The notes under the pieces were generated by a model. It saw only the letters and a program-made list of their open reading frames with translations, searched no databases and had not been told where the DNA came from. The position numbers and the translations under genes were made by a program. Source: Bacillota bacterium (GTDB lineage Bacteria; Bacillota; Clostridia; DSM-8532). From it: a stretch of DNA of 6,367 bases. The DNA lies in NCBI GenBank assembly GCA_023446675.1, contig JAEXPO010000561.1:1-6367 (forward strand), in the 5' to 3' direction. Shown here piece after piece: positions 1 to 5,824 of this stretch (the stretch's first letter is position 1; each line of letters opens with the position of its first letter).

Positions 1-414
1 GGAAAGAAAGTGCGGAAGGTAGCTGATGGTTTGAACCACCCGCTTAAAAAACATCTGGCGTATTTCATTTAAGAGAAGAGCGAAAACAATGGTCAGGGGA
101 AAGCCGAAGACCAGCTTCACACCACTGTAAAGCAGGGTATTGAGTATGGCTTTTTGAAGCGCAGGCACTCTGAATATACTTTGAAAATGCTTCAGGCCCA
201 CAAAGGGACTGCCGCCAATACCCTTGAAAATATCATAATCCTGAAAGGCTATAAGGATCCCTGCCATGGGAACATAATTGAAAATAACGGTCCAGATAAG
301 TGCGCCGCCTAAAAGTACATAGAGAAGCTTATGCTTTTTAATCCGATTCCAGGTGTTTCGCGAGGACTTTGTACCGGATCCCAGCCTTCCCTGTACTTGT
401 GCAGTACCGTTCAT
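1..414 (-). CDS. Carbohydrate ABC transporter permease, LplB/YteP-type (N-terminal part, runs off left edge)
   Basis: Inner-membrane permease subunit of a binding-protein-dependent sugar or oligosaccharide ABC importer. 138 residues are visible; family members are usually about 300, so a little under half is present and the EAA loop that contacts the ATPase is outside the window. Seen: a basic cytoplasmic N-terminus (about 1-29, with RIKKHK), a first membrane segment (about 30-48), the family signature NYVPMAGILIAFQDYD (46-61) followed by KGIGGSPFVGLKHF, a second membrane segment (about 92-116), then LLLNEIRQMFFKRVVQT and SYLPHFLS. These match the LplB/YteP branch closely. The start at 414 is chosen because AAAGGGG lies 7 bases upstream (422-428); an in-frame ATG at 435 lacks a good site. 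It lies downstream of a kinase/regulator pair on the same strand, as is common for YesMN-type systems, and is probably their target. The exact substrate cannot be told. Confidence 0.93.
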   Translation of the reverse strand, partial: MNGTAQVQGRLGSGTKSSRNTWNRIKKHKLLYVLLGGALIWTVIFNYVPMAGILIAFQDYDIFKGIGGSPFVGLKHFQSIFRVPALQKAILNTLLYSGVKLVFGFPLTIVFALLLNEIRQMFFKRVVQTISYLPHFLS

Positions 415-421
415 AAGAATA

Positions 422-428
422 CCCCTTT
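422..428 (-). promoter_or_regulatory. Ribosome binding site of the ABC permease
   Basis: On the minus strand AAAGGGG is followed by 7 bases and ATG at 414. It favours 414 over the in-frame ATG at 435, which has no purine-rich site ahead of it. Confidence 0.7.
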
Positions 429-429
429 G

Positions 430-499
430 TTTCATTTTTTGCTGCCGCTTAACCGGTGTTTATTTGCGTATCTCCATCTTAGCAGAGACAAAAATGAAA
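430..499 (-). repeat. Long inverted repeat in the leader before the permease
   Basis: TTTCATTTTT at 430-439 is an exact inverted match to AAAAATGAAA at 490-499. Pairing can continue as TGCT (440-443) with AGCA (481-484) across a 5-base bulge (485-489), leaving a loop of about 37 bases. In the transcript the 3' arm ends just ahead of the AAAGGGG ribosome binding site and covers the alternative ATG at 435. The arms are A/T-rich, so folding would be weak. A regulatory role is only a possibility. Confidence 0.4.
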
Positions 500-510
500 A
501 AAAGATATCA

Positions 511-538
511 ATCTTATGAAAAGCAGTACCAATTTGAA
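511..538 (-). promoter_or_regulatory. Candidate promoter for the ABC permease
   Basis: On the minus strand TTCAAA (533-538) and TAAGAT (511-516) are separated by 16 bases, each matching four of six consensus positions. Transcription would start roughly 90 bases before the permease start. Weak boxes fit a promoter that needs an activator such as the neighbouring AraC-type regulator, but the match is poor enough to arise by chance in A/T-rich DNA. Confidence 0.3.
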
Positions 539-594
539 GGTCTTCCCTACCTGCCGGGCCGCCGGATAATGAGGGGTTTCTAGCCTGGATCTAC

Positions 595-617
595 AAAAAA
601 TCAAACGACTTTTCGTT
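595..617 (-). terminator. Possible weak intrinsic terminator after the kinase gene
   Basis: Read on the minus strand, AACGA (617-613), a 4-base loop AAAG and TCGTT (608-604) are followed by TGA and six T (600-595), about 30 bases after the kinase stop codon. The stem is only 5 base pairs and not GC-rich, so it may be partial or non-functional. Confidence 0.3.
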
Positions 618-648
618 ATTTATTTACGATTTTCCAAATGAGTTTTCT

Positions 649-2415
649 TCAGGACAGGCTTATTAAGCCGTGATTCTCAAGTACGTCCTTTTCCTCCACC
701 GCCTTTATGGATACCAGAACCTCGGTGCCGCCGGTTTCCAGGTTACTAATTTTCAGGGAGCAGTCCTCCCCGAAATAAAGACGGATACGCTTTATAAGGT
801 TGCGCATCCCAAAGCCTCCGGATGACGGCAAAGGCTCCTCGGAAAGAATTCGCTGGATTTTCTCAGGACGGATGCCTGCCCCGTTATCCCTTACCGAAAG
901 CTCCAGCCTCTCGCCCTCCCTGTGCCCTGAGATGGTAATGGCCCCGCCCTCTTCCCTGCCATTGAGGCCATGAAGGATGGCATTTTCCACAATGGGCTGC
1001 AAAAGGTGCTTGAAGGTATAAAGGCTTGTAATCCCCTCTTCCATGTCAAAGGTGAGGGAATAGACGCAGCAGTAGGAAAACTCGTTTATCCGGACATAAT
1101 CCCGTATCATGGCCAGCTCCTCGGAAATGGGGATAATGGTGTTTCCCTTGTTCAGGGCCGTCCGGTAATAGCGTGTCATATGGTCAATGAGATCCGCCGT
1201 TTTTATATCCTTATTCCACTGGGCATTCCATTTGATGGCGGAGAGGGAATTATAAAGCAGGTGAGGATTGAACCTTGCCTGTACCAGCTCCAGCTCGAAC
1301 TGGCTCCGCTCCTGCCGGGCCTGGGCCGCCTCCTTGTGAAGATGGTTCACACGGCTTATAAGATCCTTAAACCGCCTTTCGATGACCGCTATTTCCCCGT
1401 CACCGGATTCGGGAATAAGCTCCTGGTTTAAAAGCAGGGACTCATCCCGGCGCAGGATATCCATAAAGTTCTTCAACCGCCCCAGGGTTTTCCGGGAGGA
1501 ATAGCGTGCAAGATAAATCATCAAGGCAACCACCGCAATAAGCACCCATGCCATAAGGAACAGGAACTGAAAAACCGTCTTCATGATAAAGGTGCGGGGT
1601 ATGGCGGCGGTCACCGTGTACCCGTTCATAAGCGCCGTGGTCACCTCCATGGGCTTTTGCTCCCTGAGGTTTTCCGGCAGGGCCTCCTTGCCGTCCTCTC
1701 CCCTTCTCATATAAAGGGTTTCACCCTGGGCGCTCTGAAGAATTAAAACCGCCTCCCTGGCAATAACCGTGTTATCCATGATGCGCTTGACATTTTCAAA
1801 GGGAATATTGGCCTCCAATACGCCAATGGGCGTATTGAAATTCTTAATGCTCCGGTAAAAGCGGATATAAGCGGCGTTATTAAGATATATCCGGACATTG
1901 AGGGGATCCCACCAGAGAACGCCCGTATCCCCCATGGAGCTTAGCTTCTCCTGTATGCCCAAATCCCGTATTCTTTCATAGCGCTCCACATAGCTTCCTT
2001 CAAAAATACTGTCATTGAAAGGGTAAACGGTGAAAAAGCCCCTGTATTTGTCCCCGTAGGGCTCGGAAATGAGAATCTCCAGATTCTCATAAAAAGACAT
2101 CATGGATTCAATATCTCCCTGATAATCGGTTTTAAGGCCGTTTATCAAATACCTGTTCTGAAGAAGCACATCGCTTTTTGTGAGGAACATTTCAAGCTCA
2201 ATATTAATAAGCTCGCCGCACTTAAGCGCGCTGTCCGTAAGCCCCCTTTTATAATCAACAAGGGTTGCCCGGACAACGTAAAGGAAGAGAAACAGAATGG
2301 CAATAATAAGCGGAATACTGGAAAACAGCGCCATGTTCTTCCTTACGGTATGCTCCAGATCCTTTGCCTTGATTGCCCTTATTTTCCGATGCTCCCACAG
2401 CTTTTTCCACAGCAT
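649..2415 (-). CDS. Membrane sensor histidine kinase, YesM type
   Basis: Two-component sensor of 588 residues that autophosphorylates on histidine and passes phosphate to the regulator encoded just upstream. Order: basic cytoplasmic start, first membrane helix (about 31-49), extracellular sensor region (about 50-277), second helix (about 279-302), a HAMP-like linker (about 303-362), a His_kinase (PF06580-type) dimerisation segment with H385 in RFNPHLLYNSL (381-391), and an ATP-binding domain with N478 in QPIVENAILHG, DNGAGI (510-515) and GFGMRNL (534-540). The family usually has QINPHFLYNTL at the histidine, so R381, L386 and S390 are mild departures. The start is supported by AGGGGGAG 5 bases upstream. 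Gene order, strand and a 49-base gap indicate one operon with the regulator. The extracellular region has the size of a double-Cache sensor, but the fold and ligand cannot be read; a role in sugar or oligosaccharide sensing is inferred from the adjacent permease. Confidence 0.95.
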   Translation of the reverse strand: MLWKKLWEHRKIRAIKAKDLEHTVRKNMALFSSIPLIIAILFLFLYVVRATLVDYKRGLTDSALKCGELINIELEMFLTKSDVLLQNRYLINGLKTDYQGDIESMMSFYENLEILISEPYGDKYRGFFTVYPFNDSIFEGSYVERYERIRDLGIQEKLSSMGDTGVLWWDPLNVRIYLNNAAYIRFYRSIKNFNTPIGVLEANIPFENVKRIMDNTVIAREAVLILQSAQGETLYMRRGEDGKEALPENLREQKPMEVTTALMNGYTVTAAIPRTFIMKTVFQFLFLMAWVLIAVVALMIYLARYSSRKTLGRLKNFMDILRRDESLLLNQELIPESGDGEIAVIERRFKDLISRVNHLHKEAAQARQERSQFELELVQARFNPHLLYNSLSAIKWNAQWNKDIKTADLIDHMTRYYRTALNKGNTIIPISEELAMIRDYVRINEFSYCCVYSLTFDMEEGITSLYTFKHLLQPIVENAILHGLNGREEGGAITISGHREGERLELSVRDNGAGIRPEKIQRILSEEPLPSSGGFGMRNLIKRIRLYFGEDCSLKISNLETGGTEVLVSIKAVEEKDVLENHGLISLS

Positions 2416-2420
2416 GGCAT

Positions 2421-2428
2421 CTCCCCCT
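2421..2428 (-). promoter_or_regulatory. Ribosome binding site of the histidine kinase
   Basis: AGGGGGAG on the minus strand lies 5 bases before the ATG at 2415. Another ATG at 2420 is out of frame and is not used for the kinase. Confidence 0.75.
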
Positions 2429-2437
2429 TTTTGCGAT

Positions 2438-2489
2438 TTCAGAATTTATTATCCTGATACCGCTTCAGAATTTGTTTTCCTGATACTGC
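2438..2489. repeat. 26-bp imperfect tandem duplication at the regulator gene 3' end
   Basis: Units 2438-2463 and 2464-2489 match at 23 of 26 positions and lie head to tail without spacer. The unit at 2464-2489 encodes the end of the response regulator, QYQENKF plus TGA. The other unit, downstream in transcription, could encode RYQDNKF plus TGA in a different frame, because 26 is not a multiple of 3. Together they fill the first half of the gap before the kinase gene. Confidence 0.9.
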
Positions 2490-4075
2490 TTTGGGGTCAT
2501 CCCCGTGTATTCCTTAAAGACGGCCCGGAAATGAGCCTGGGCCTTATAGCCGATCTGCTCGGGAATTTCATAGATTTTCACATAGGGGTCCTTCAAAAGA
2601 CCCTTGGCAATGTCCACCCGCTTTTCAGTAAGCCAATCGAAGATGGTCTTGCCCGTATGCTTTTTAAACAGGGCGTTGGCATGTCCCGGGCTGATATAGA
2701 GCTCCTCCACCACCTGGTTGACATTTTCAATAGTGGCGTAGCGGCTGTCGATAATGCGCTTAATATCCTCCACAATACGGTTTGCGCCCTCAGCCTCTCC
2801 CCGGTTGAGCTTCTGGCTTACCGTGCGGATAAGGTTTATTATAAACTGGCGGATGTCCAGAATGGTTTCAAACAGAGAAAGCTTGCGCCATACCACAAGC
2901 TCGTCGTCAAAGAGATCCCCGTAGGTCTTGCCCTCCTGAAACAGGTGGGTTTGAAGAATGGTGGCAATGGTATAGGAAAGGCTTTTCACATACTTTTCGG
3001 AAATACCGGGACTAAACCTGTAATACCTGTCCACAAACGAAGCTGCTTCTGCTTCATCCGTACTTTCAAGAACCCTTTCAAGCTCTGACGTAATATCCTG
3101 AAGGTTGTACCGGCCCGAGGCCTGGGGCTCCCCCACCTCGGAATAAAAAAGGAGGCGGTTTCCCTGGCTTCCGAATTTGGACTTGGCCGCGTATTCGGCT
3201 TCCGCAAACCGTTCCGGCAAGGTTTCATATTCGTTTGAGAAGGTGCTTATGCCCATGGTGATGCTAAGCTCCAGGCTGCTTCGGGCCATTTCAATGCACC
3301 TTTCGGCACAGTCGCTGATTTCGTCGGTGGCCTGGGACGGCTCCCTTGATGAAAGCTTCCTGTAAAGAATGACCGAATCCTGGTTCTGACCTGCGCAATA
3401 GCCGGAGCCTCCCGCCACCATGGTCTCCTCCACACATTTTTGCAGGCTGAAGCTTAAAAGGTGCTTTTTATCCATGGGCAGATCCCTGAACTTAAAAAGG
3501 TAATCGTCAATATGTATGTACACCACGCAGAAGCAGGCACAGGCAAGATCCATTTTGAGATAATCCATTCTGGCTCTTATATCCTCATTTTTCAAATCCC
3601 TTTTATAAAGCAGCTCCTGCAGGAACTGCTCCTGCAAAAGGGGAAGGCTTTTGTCCACCAGCTCCAAAAGCTCCTGCTCGTATTTTTTGCGGCTGTCCGC
3701 CTCCTCCTTAAGCCTGCGCATTCTGCCCACGGCAAAAACCAGCTCCTCAATATGAATGGGCTTTAGCACATAGGCACCCACCTCCAGCTTAATGGCACTC
3801 TGGAGGTACTGAACATCGTCAAAACAGCTCATAAATACAAACCGGGTTTCGGGAAGCACTTCCTTGATTTTTTCGGTCATTTCAATGCCGTTTAGAAGGG
3901 GCATGGCCACATCGGTGAGCACAAAATCGGGCTTAAGCTCCAGGGCCTTTTTGTAGCCGTCCTCACCGTTGACGGCCGTTCCAACTACCTTTATATGCTC
4001 CTGCTCCCAATTGATAAGGCCTGTGATACCCCTCCTGTCGTTGGGGCTGTCGTCGACGATAAGCATGCTGTACAT
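2465..4075 (-). CDS. Response regulator, YesN type (receiver + GGDEF-like region + AraC-type HTH)
   Basis: Cytoplasmic transcription factor of 536 residues, the evident partner of the downstream YesM-type kinase. The receiver domain (about 3-121) has the acidic pair D8/D9, phosphoacceptor D55 in LTDVAMP, S83 and K105 in LKPI. The middle region (about 180-312), with VVYIHIDDY, ITMGIS and FAEAEYAAKSKF, resembles the degenerate GGDEF-like domain of YesN regulators; the GGDEF catalytic motif is absent, so cyclase activity is not expected. The C-terminus (about 434-533) is an AraC/XylS double helix-turn-helix with the typical IGYKAQAHFRAVFKEYTGMT. The start at 4075 is preferred because GGAAGGAG lies 8 bases ahead and the receiver begins at once; the longer frame from 4102 would place this site inside the gene. 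It is first in the operon and probably activates the adjacent ABC transporter genes. A tandem duplication covers its stop codon. Confidence 0.95.
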   Translation of the reverse strand: MYSMLIVDDSPNDRRGITGLINWEQEHIKVVGTAVNGEDGYKKALELKPDFVLTDVAMPLLNGIEMTEKIKEVLPETRFVFMSCFDDVQYLQSAIKLEVGAYVLKPIHIEELVFAVGRMRRLKEEADSRKKYEQELLELVDKSLPLLQEQFLQELLYKRDLKNEDIRARMDYLKMDLACACFCVVYIHIDDYLFKFRDLPMDKKHLLSFSLQKCVEETMVAGGSGYCAGQNQDSVILYRKLSSREPSQATDEISDCAERCIEMARSSLELSITMGISTFSNEYETLPERFAEAEYAAKSKFGSQGNRLLFYSEVGEPQASGRYNLQDITSELERVLESTDEAEAASFVDRYYRFSPGISEKYVKSLSYTIATILQTHLFQEGKTYGDLFDDELVVWRKLSLFETILDIRQFIINLIRTVSQKLNRGEAEGANRIVEDIKRIIDSRYATIENVNQVVEELYISPGHANALFKKHTGKTIFDWLTEKRVDIAKGLLKDPYVKIYEIPEQIGYKAQAHFRAVFKEYTGMTPKQYQENKF

Positions 4076-4083
4076 GTAAAGCG

Positions 4084-4091
4084 CTCCTTCC
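4084..4091 (-). promoter_or_regulatory. Ribosome binding site that sets the regulator start
   Basis: GGAAGGAG on the minus strand is 8 bases upstream of the ATG at 4075. This near-ideal site decides against the ATG at 4102, nine codons further upstream. Confidence 0.85.
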
Positions 4092-4141
4092 GAAAAACAC
4101 ACCGTTTATGCCGGGGGACAAAAGAATGGGTTAGCAGATAA

Positions 4142-4170
4142 AGCATAATTTATTTTTTTGGCTCTGACAA
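4142..4170 (-). promoter_or_regulatory. Probable sigma-A promoter of the regulator-kinase operon
   Basis: On the minus strand TTGTCA (4165-4170, five of six consensus matches) and TATGCT (4142-4147, four of six) are separated by exactly 17 bases containing an A-run. The start of transcription would fall near 4135, giving a leader of about 60 bases before the ATG at 4075. Confidence 0.6.
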
Positions 4171-4183
4171 GCATTTGCCTCTG

Positions 4184-4211
4184 TTTAGAACGTTGGAGCC
4201 CATGGTATATT
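4184..4211 (+). promoter_or_regulatory. Probable promoter of the chemoreceptor gene
   Basis: TTTAGA (4184-4189) and TATATT (4206-4211) are 16 bases apart, and the -10 box is preceded by TGG, giving an extended -10 (TGnTATATT). The start of transcription would be near 4218, leaving a short leader before ATG at 4242. It lies back to back with the regulator promoter, with about 13 bases between the two -35 boxes. No clear SigD-type motility promoter (TAAA with GCCGATAT) was found, though one is not excluded. Confidence 0.5.
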
Positions 4212-4227
4212 TAAAGCTATACATGAA

Positions 4228-4233
4228 AAGGAG
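4228..4233 (+). promoter_or_regulatory. Ribosome binding site of the chemoreceptor
   Basis: AAGGAG is 8 bases upstream of ATG at 4242 and supports that start. Confidence 0.8.
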
Positions 4234-4241
4234 CCCGTCCA

Positions 4242-5780
4242 ATGAAGCATAACAGCATTCTCAAGCACAACGAACAGGAAGCCAATTTTTTTGCAGCCCG
4301 CATTATGCTCTTTACTATCCTCTTTATAGCTTTGGTGTTTATACTGGACCTTTTGAAAATCTTTATTGTTCCGATTAACACCATGGCCATAGCCTGCGGA
4401 GCCGCAACCCTTCTGCTAGCCGTTCCCACGGTTCTTGTAAAGCTTTTAAAGCTCAGGCATCCGGTTATTAAGTACATCACGGTAACATCCGCCACGCTGA
4501 TGGTCGCCATAATGAACATTTTCCTTTCCTATCACGTCATTCTGCTCTTTATGTTTCCTGCCGCCATCGCCAGCCTGTTCTTTTCAAGAAAGGTAAGCTG
4601 GTATACGGCAGGCCTCACCCTGGTATGCACCGTGGGAAGCCAGGTTCTTAACTTTCTTTACGGCGACGTGGGAGACAGGAATTTAAAGACCCTTTTCGAG
4701 GTCATGGTTTATGGAGTTGCACCCCGCAGCATTGAGCTCATCGCCCTGTCCGTCATCTTTATTCTGCTTTCAGTAAGAACACGGGCCATGCTGCAAAATG
4801 TGATGGGGGCGGAGGAGCAGGCGGGGCTGCTGGAAAAAATGAAGCAATCCGGCAACCGTGCCATGGAGGTTTCCGCCCAGCTTTCCGAATCCGTCTCCCA
4901 GCTTTCGGTTATTACCGTTGAAACCACCGCTTCCAATGAGCAAATTGCGGAAAACACTGCCCACCTGGCCGAGGGCTCGGAGGACTCTCATCGCTTTGCC
5001 AATGCCGCGACTGCCAGGGTGGACAACATGTCCGAGAAGCTCAAGGGCATTGCCGGAGAAAGCCGGAATATTGCGGATATCTCCCGAAAGCTCGTGGAAA
5101 TAAATAATGACAGCGGTGAAAAAATTCGTCAGACCGTTGAAAAGATGAAGGGCATTGCTGAGGCTTCCGAAGGGAGCAAACAGTTTATTCGGCTTTTAGA
5201 GACAAAGTCCAGCCAAATCCGAAGCATCGTGGAAGTGATAACCGGAATTTCAGAGCAGACCAACCTTTTGGCCCTCAACGCCGCCATTGAATCGGCCCGG
5301 GCCGGAGAACAGGGCAGAGGCTTTGCGGTAGTGGCCGATGAAATACGCAAGCTTGCGGAGCAGTCCCAGAATGCGTCTAAGAACATTGCCGACCTCATTT
5401 CCCAGGTCCTGGAGGATACGGGAAAAACCGCTCAGGCCGTCGCTCACAGCGCTATTATGGCGGAAAGCGGCGTGATGGCGGTTGAGGCTGCGGGTCAAGC
5501 CTTCCATTCTGCCGCCACTGCCGGAAGAAGCCTTAACACCCGGGTGGAAGAGGTGAGCCAGCTTACGGAAAGCGCCGCGGAGGATGGGGCTCAGGTATCG
5601 GAAGGCGTTCACCACATTCGTGAGATCAACCGGTCCATGCTGGAGGAAATAAAAATAATCGCCTCCGCCGCCGAGCAGCAGGTCGCATCCATGGAGCAGG
5701 TCTCCGCGGCTGTTGAGGCCATCGGCAAGCTGTCCGAGGATCTGACCCGGCCCTTCGGCGACGAAGGCGGGAACAACTAG
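4242..5780 (+). CDS. Methyl-accepting chemotaxis protein with multi-pass membrane domain and no evident periplasmic sensor
   Basis: Chemoreceptor of 512 residues expected to control the CheA kinase through CheW and so flagellar rotation. The N-terminal part has about six hydrophobic segments (roughly 19-41, 45-67, 77-95, 98-115, 119-139 and 158-177) joined by short loops; there is no large extracellular ligand domain and no recognisable HAMP domain. Residues about 180-500 form a long Ala/Glu/Ser/Gln-rich coiled coil with the conserved hairpin tip: [15 protein letters not shown] (337-351), [20 protein letters not shown] (352-371). The arm after the tip spans about 20 heptads. The C-terminus (EGGNN) lacks an NWETF-type CheR-docking pentapeptide. 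It is transcribed away from the regulator operon and ends at a strong terminator. The signal may be a membrane, energy or transported-solute state rather than a bound extracellular ligand; this is inference. The family call is very secure, the ligand unknown. Confidence 0.95.
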   Translation: MKHNSILKHNEQEANFFAARIMLFTILFIALVFILDLLKIFIVPINTMAIACGAATLLLAVPTVLVKLLKLRHPVIKYITVTSATLMVAIMNIFLSYHVILLFMFPAAIASLFFSRKVSWYTAGLTLVCTVGSQVLNFLYGDVGDRNLKTLFEVMVYGVAPRSIELIALSVIFILLSVRTRAMLQNVMGAEEQAGLLEKMKQSGNRAMEVSAQLSESVSQLSVITVETTASNEQIAENTAHLAEGSEDSHRFANAATARVDNMSEKLKGIAGESRNIADISRKLVEINNDSGEKIRQTVEKMKGIAEASEGSKQFIRLLETKSSQIRSIVEVITGISEQTNLLALNAAIESARAGEQGRGFAVVADEIRKLAEQSQNASKNIADLISQVLEDTGKTAQAVAHSAIMAESGVMAVEAAGQAFHSAATAGRSLNTRVEEVSQLTESAAEDGAQVSEGVHHIREINRSMLEEIKIIASAAEQQVASMEQVSAAVEAIGKLSEDLTRPFGDEGGNN

Positions 5781-5794
5781 AAAAATGGGTTTAC

Positions 5795-5824
5795 AAGCAG
5801 GTCTCAGATGAGGCCTGCTTTTTT
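5795..5824 (+). terminator. Strong intrinsic terminator of the chemoreceptor gene
   Basis: AAGCAGGTCTC (5795-5805), loop AGAT and GAGGCCTGCTT (5810-5820) form an 11-bp stem with one G-T wobble, followed directly by a T-run (5819-5824). It starts 14 bases after the chemoreceptor stop. The whole element from 5804 onward also lies inside the 3' end of the convergent aldolase gene. On the minus strand no T-run follows the stem at once, so it is mainly a plus-strand terminator. Confidence 0.9.

Larger units (their letters stand above)
415..648 (-). other. Intergenic region between kinase and permease, no gene seen
   Basis: About 230 bases separate the kinase stop from the permease start on the same strand. 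No convincing coding sequence was found on either strand; the short plus-strand ORFs here lack ribosome binding sites and family features. The stretch holds an A/T-rich hairpin with a T-run just after the kinase, a GC-rich patch (about 552-564, containing CCGG twice), a candidate promoter and an inverted repeat. The length suggests that the permease genes have their own regulated promoter, a natural place for the YesN-type regulator to bind, although no operator could be identified. Confidence 0.6.

Noticed and set aside
552..564. GC-rich CCGG hairpin as a terminator or operator
   Set aside because: The stem is only 4 bp and no T-run follows on either strand.
331..583. Two short plus-strand open frames over the permease start and leader
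   Set aside because: They overlap the permease N-terminus antisense, have no good ribosome binding site and show no recognisable features.
970..1431. 153-codon open frame on the plus strand
   Set aside because: It is antisense to the kinase phosphorylation and ATP-binding domains, which are clearly real.
2297..3088. 263-codon open frame on the plus strand
   Set aside because: It lies antisense to the kinase N-terminus and the DNA-binding end of the regulator, both strongly conserved families, and its translation shows no family features.
2670..3200. Active diguanylate cyclase in the regulator
   Set aside because: The middle region only resembles a GGDEF fold; the catalytic GGDEF/GGEEF motif is absent.
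4076..4102. Nine-codon N-terminal extension of the response regulator
   Set aside because: It would contain the strong GGAAGGAG site that serves the ATG at 4075, and receiver domains begin immediately at that ATG.
5250..5615. 121-codon open frame on the minus strand
   Set aside because: It is antisense to the conserved chemoreceptor tip, so it is a shadow frame.
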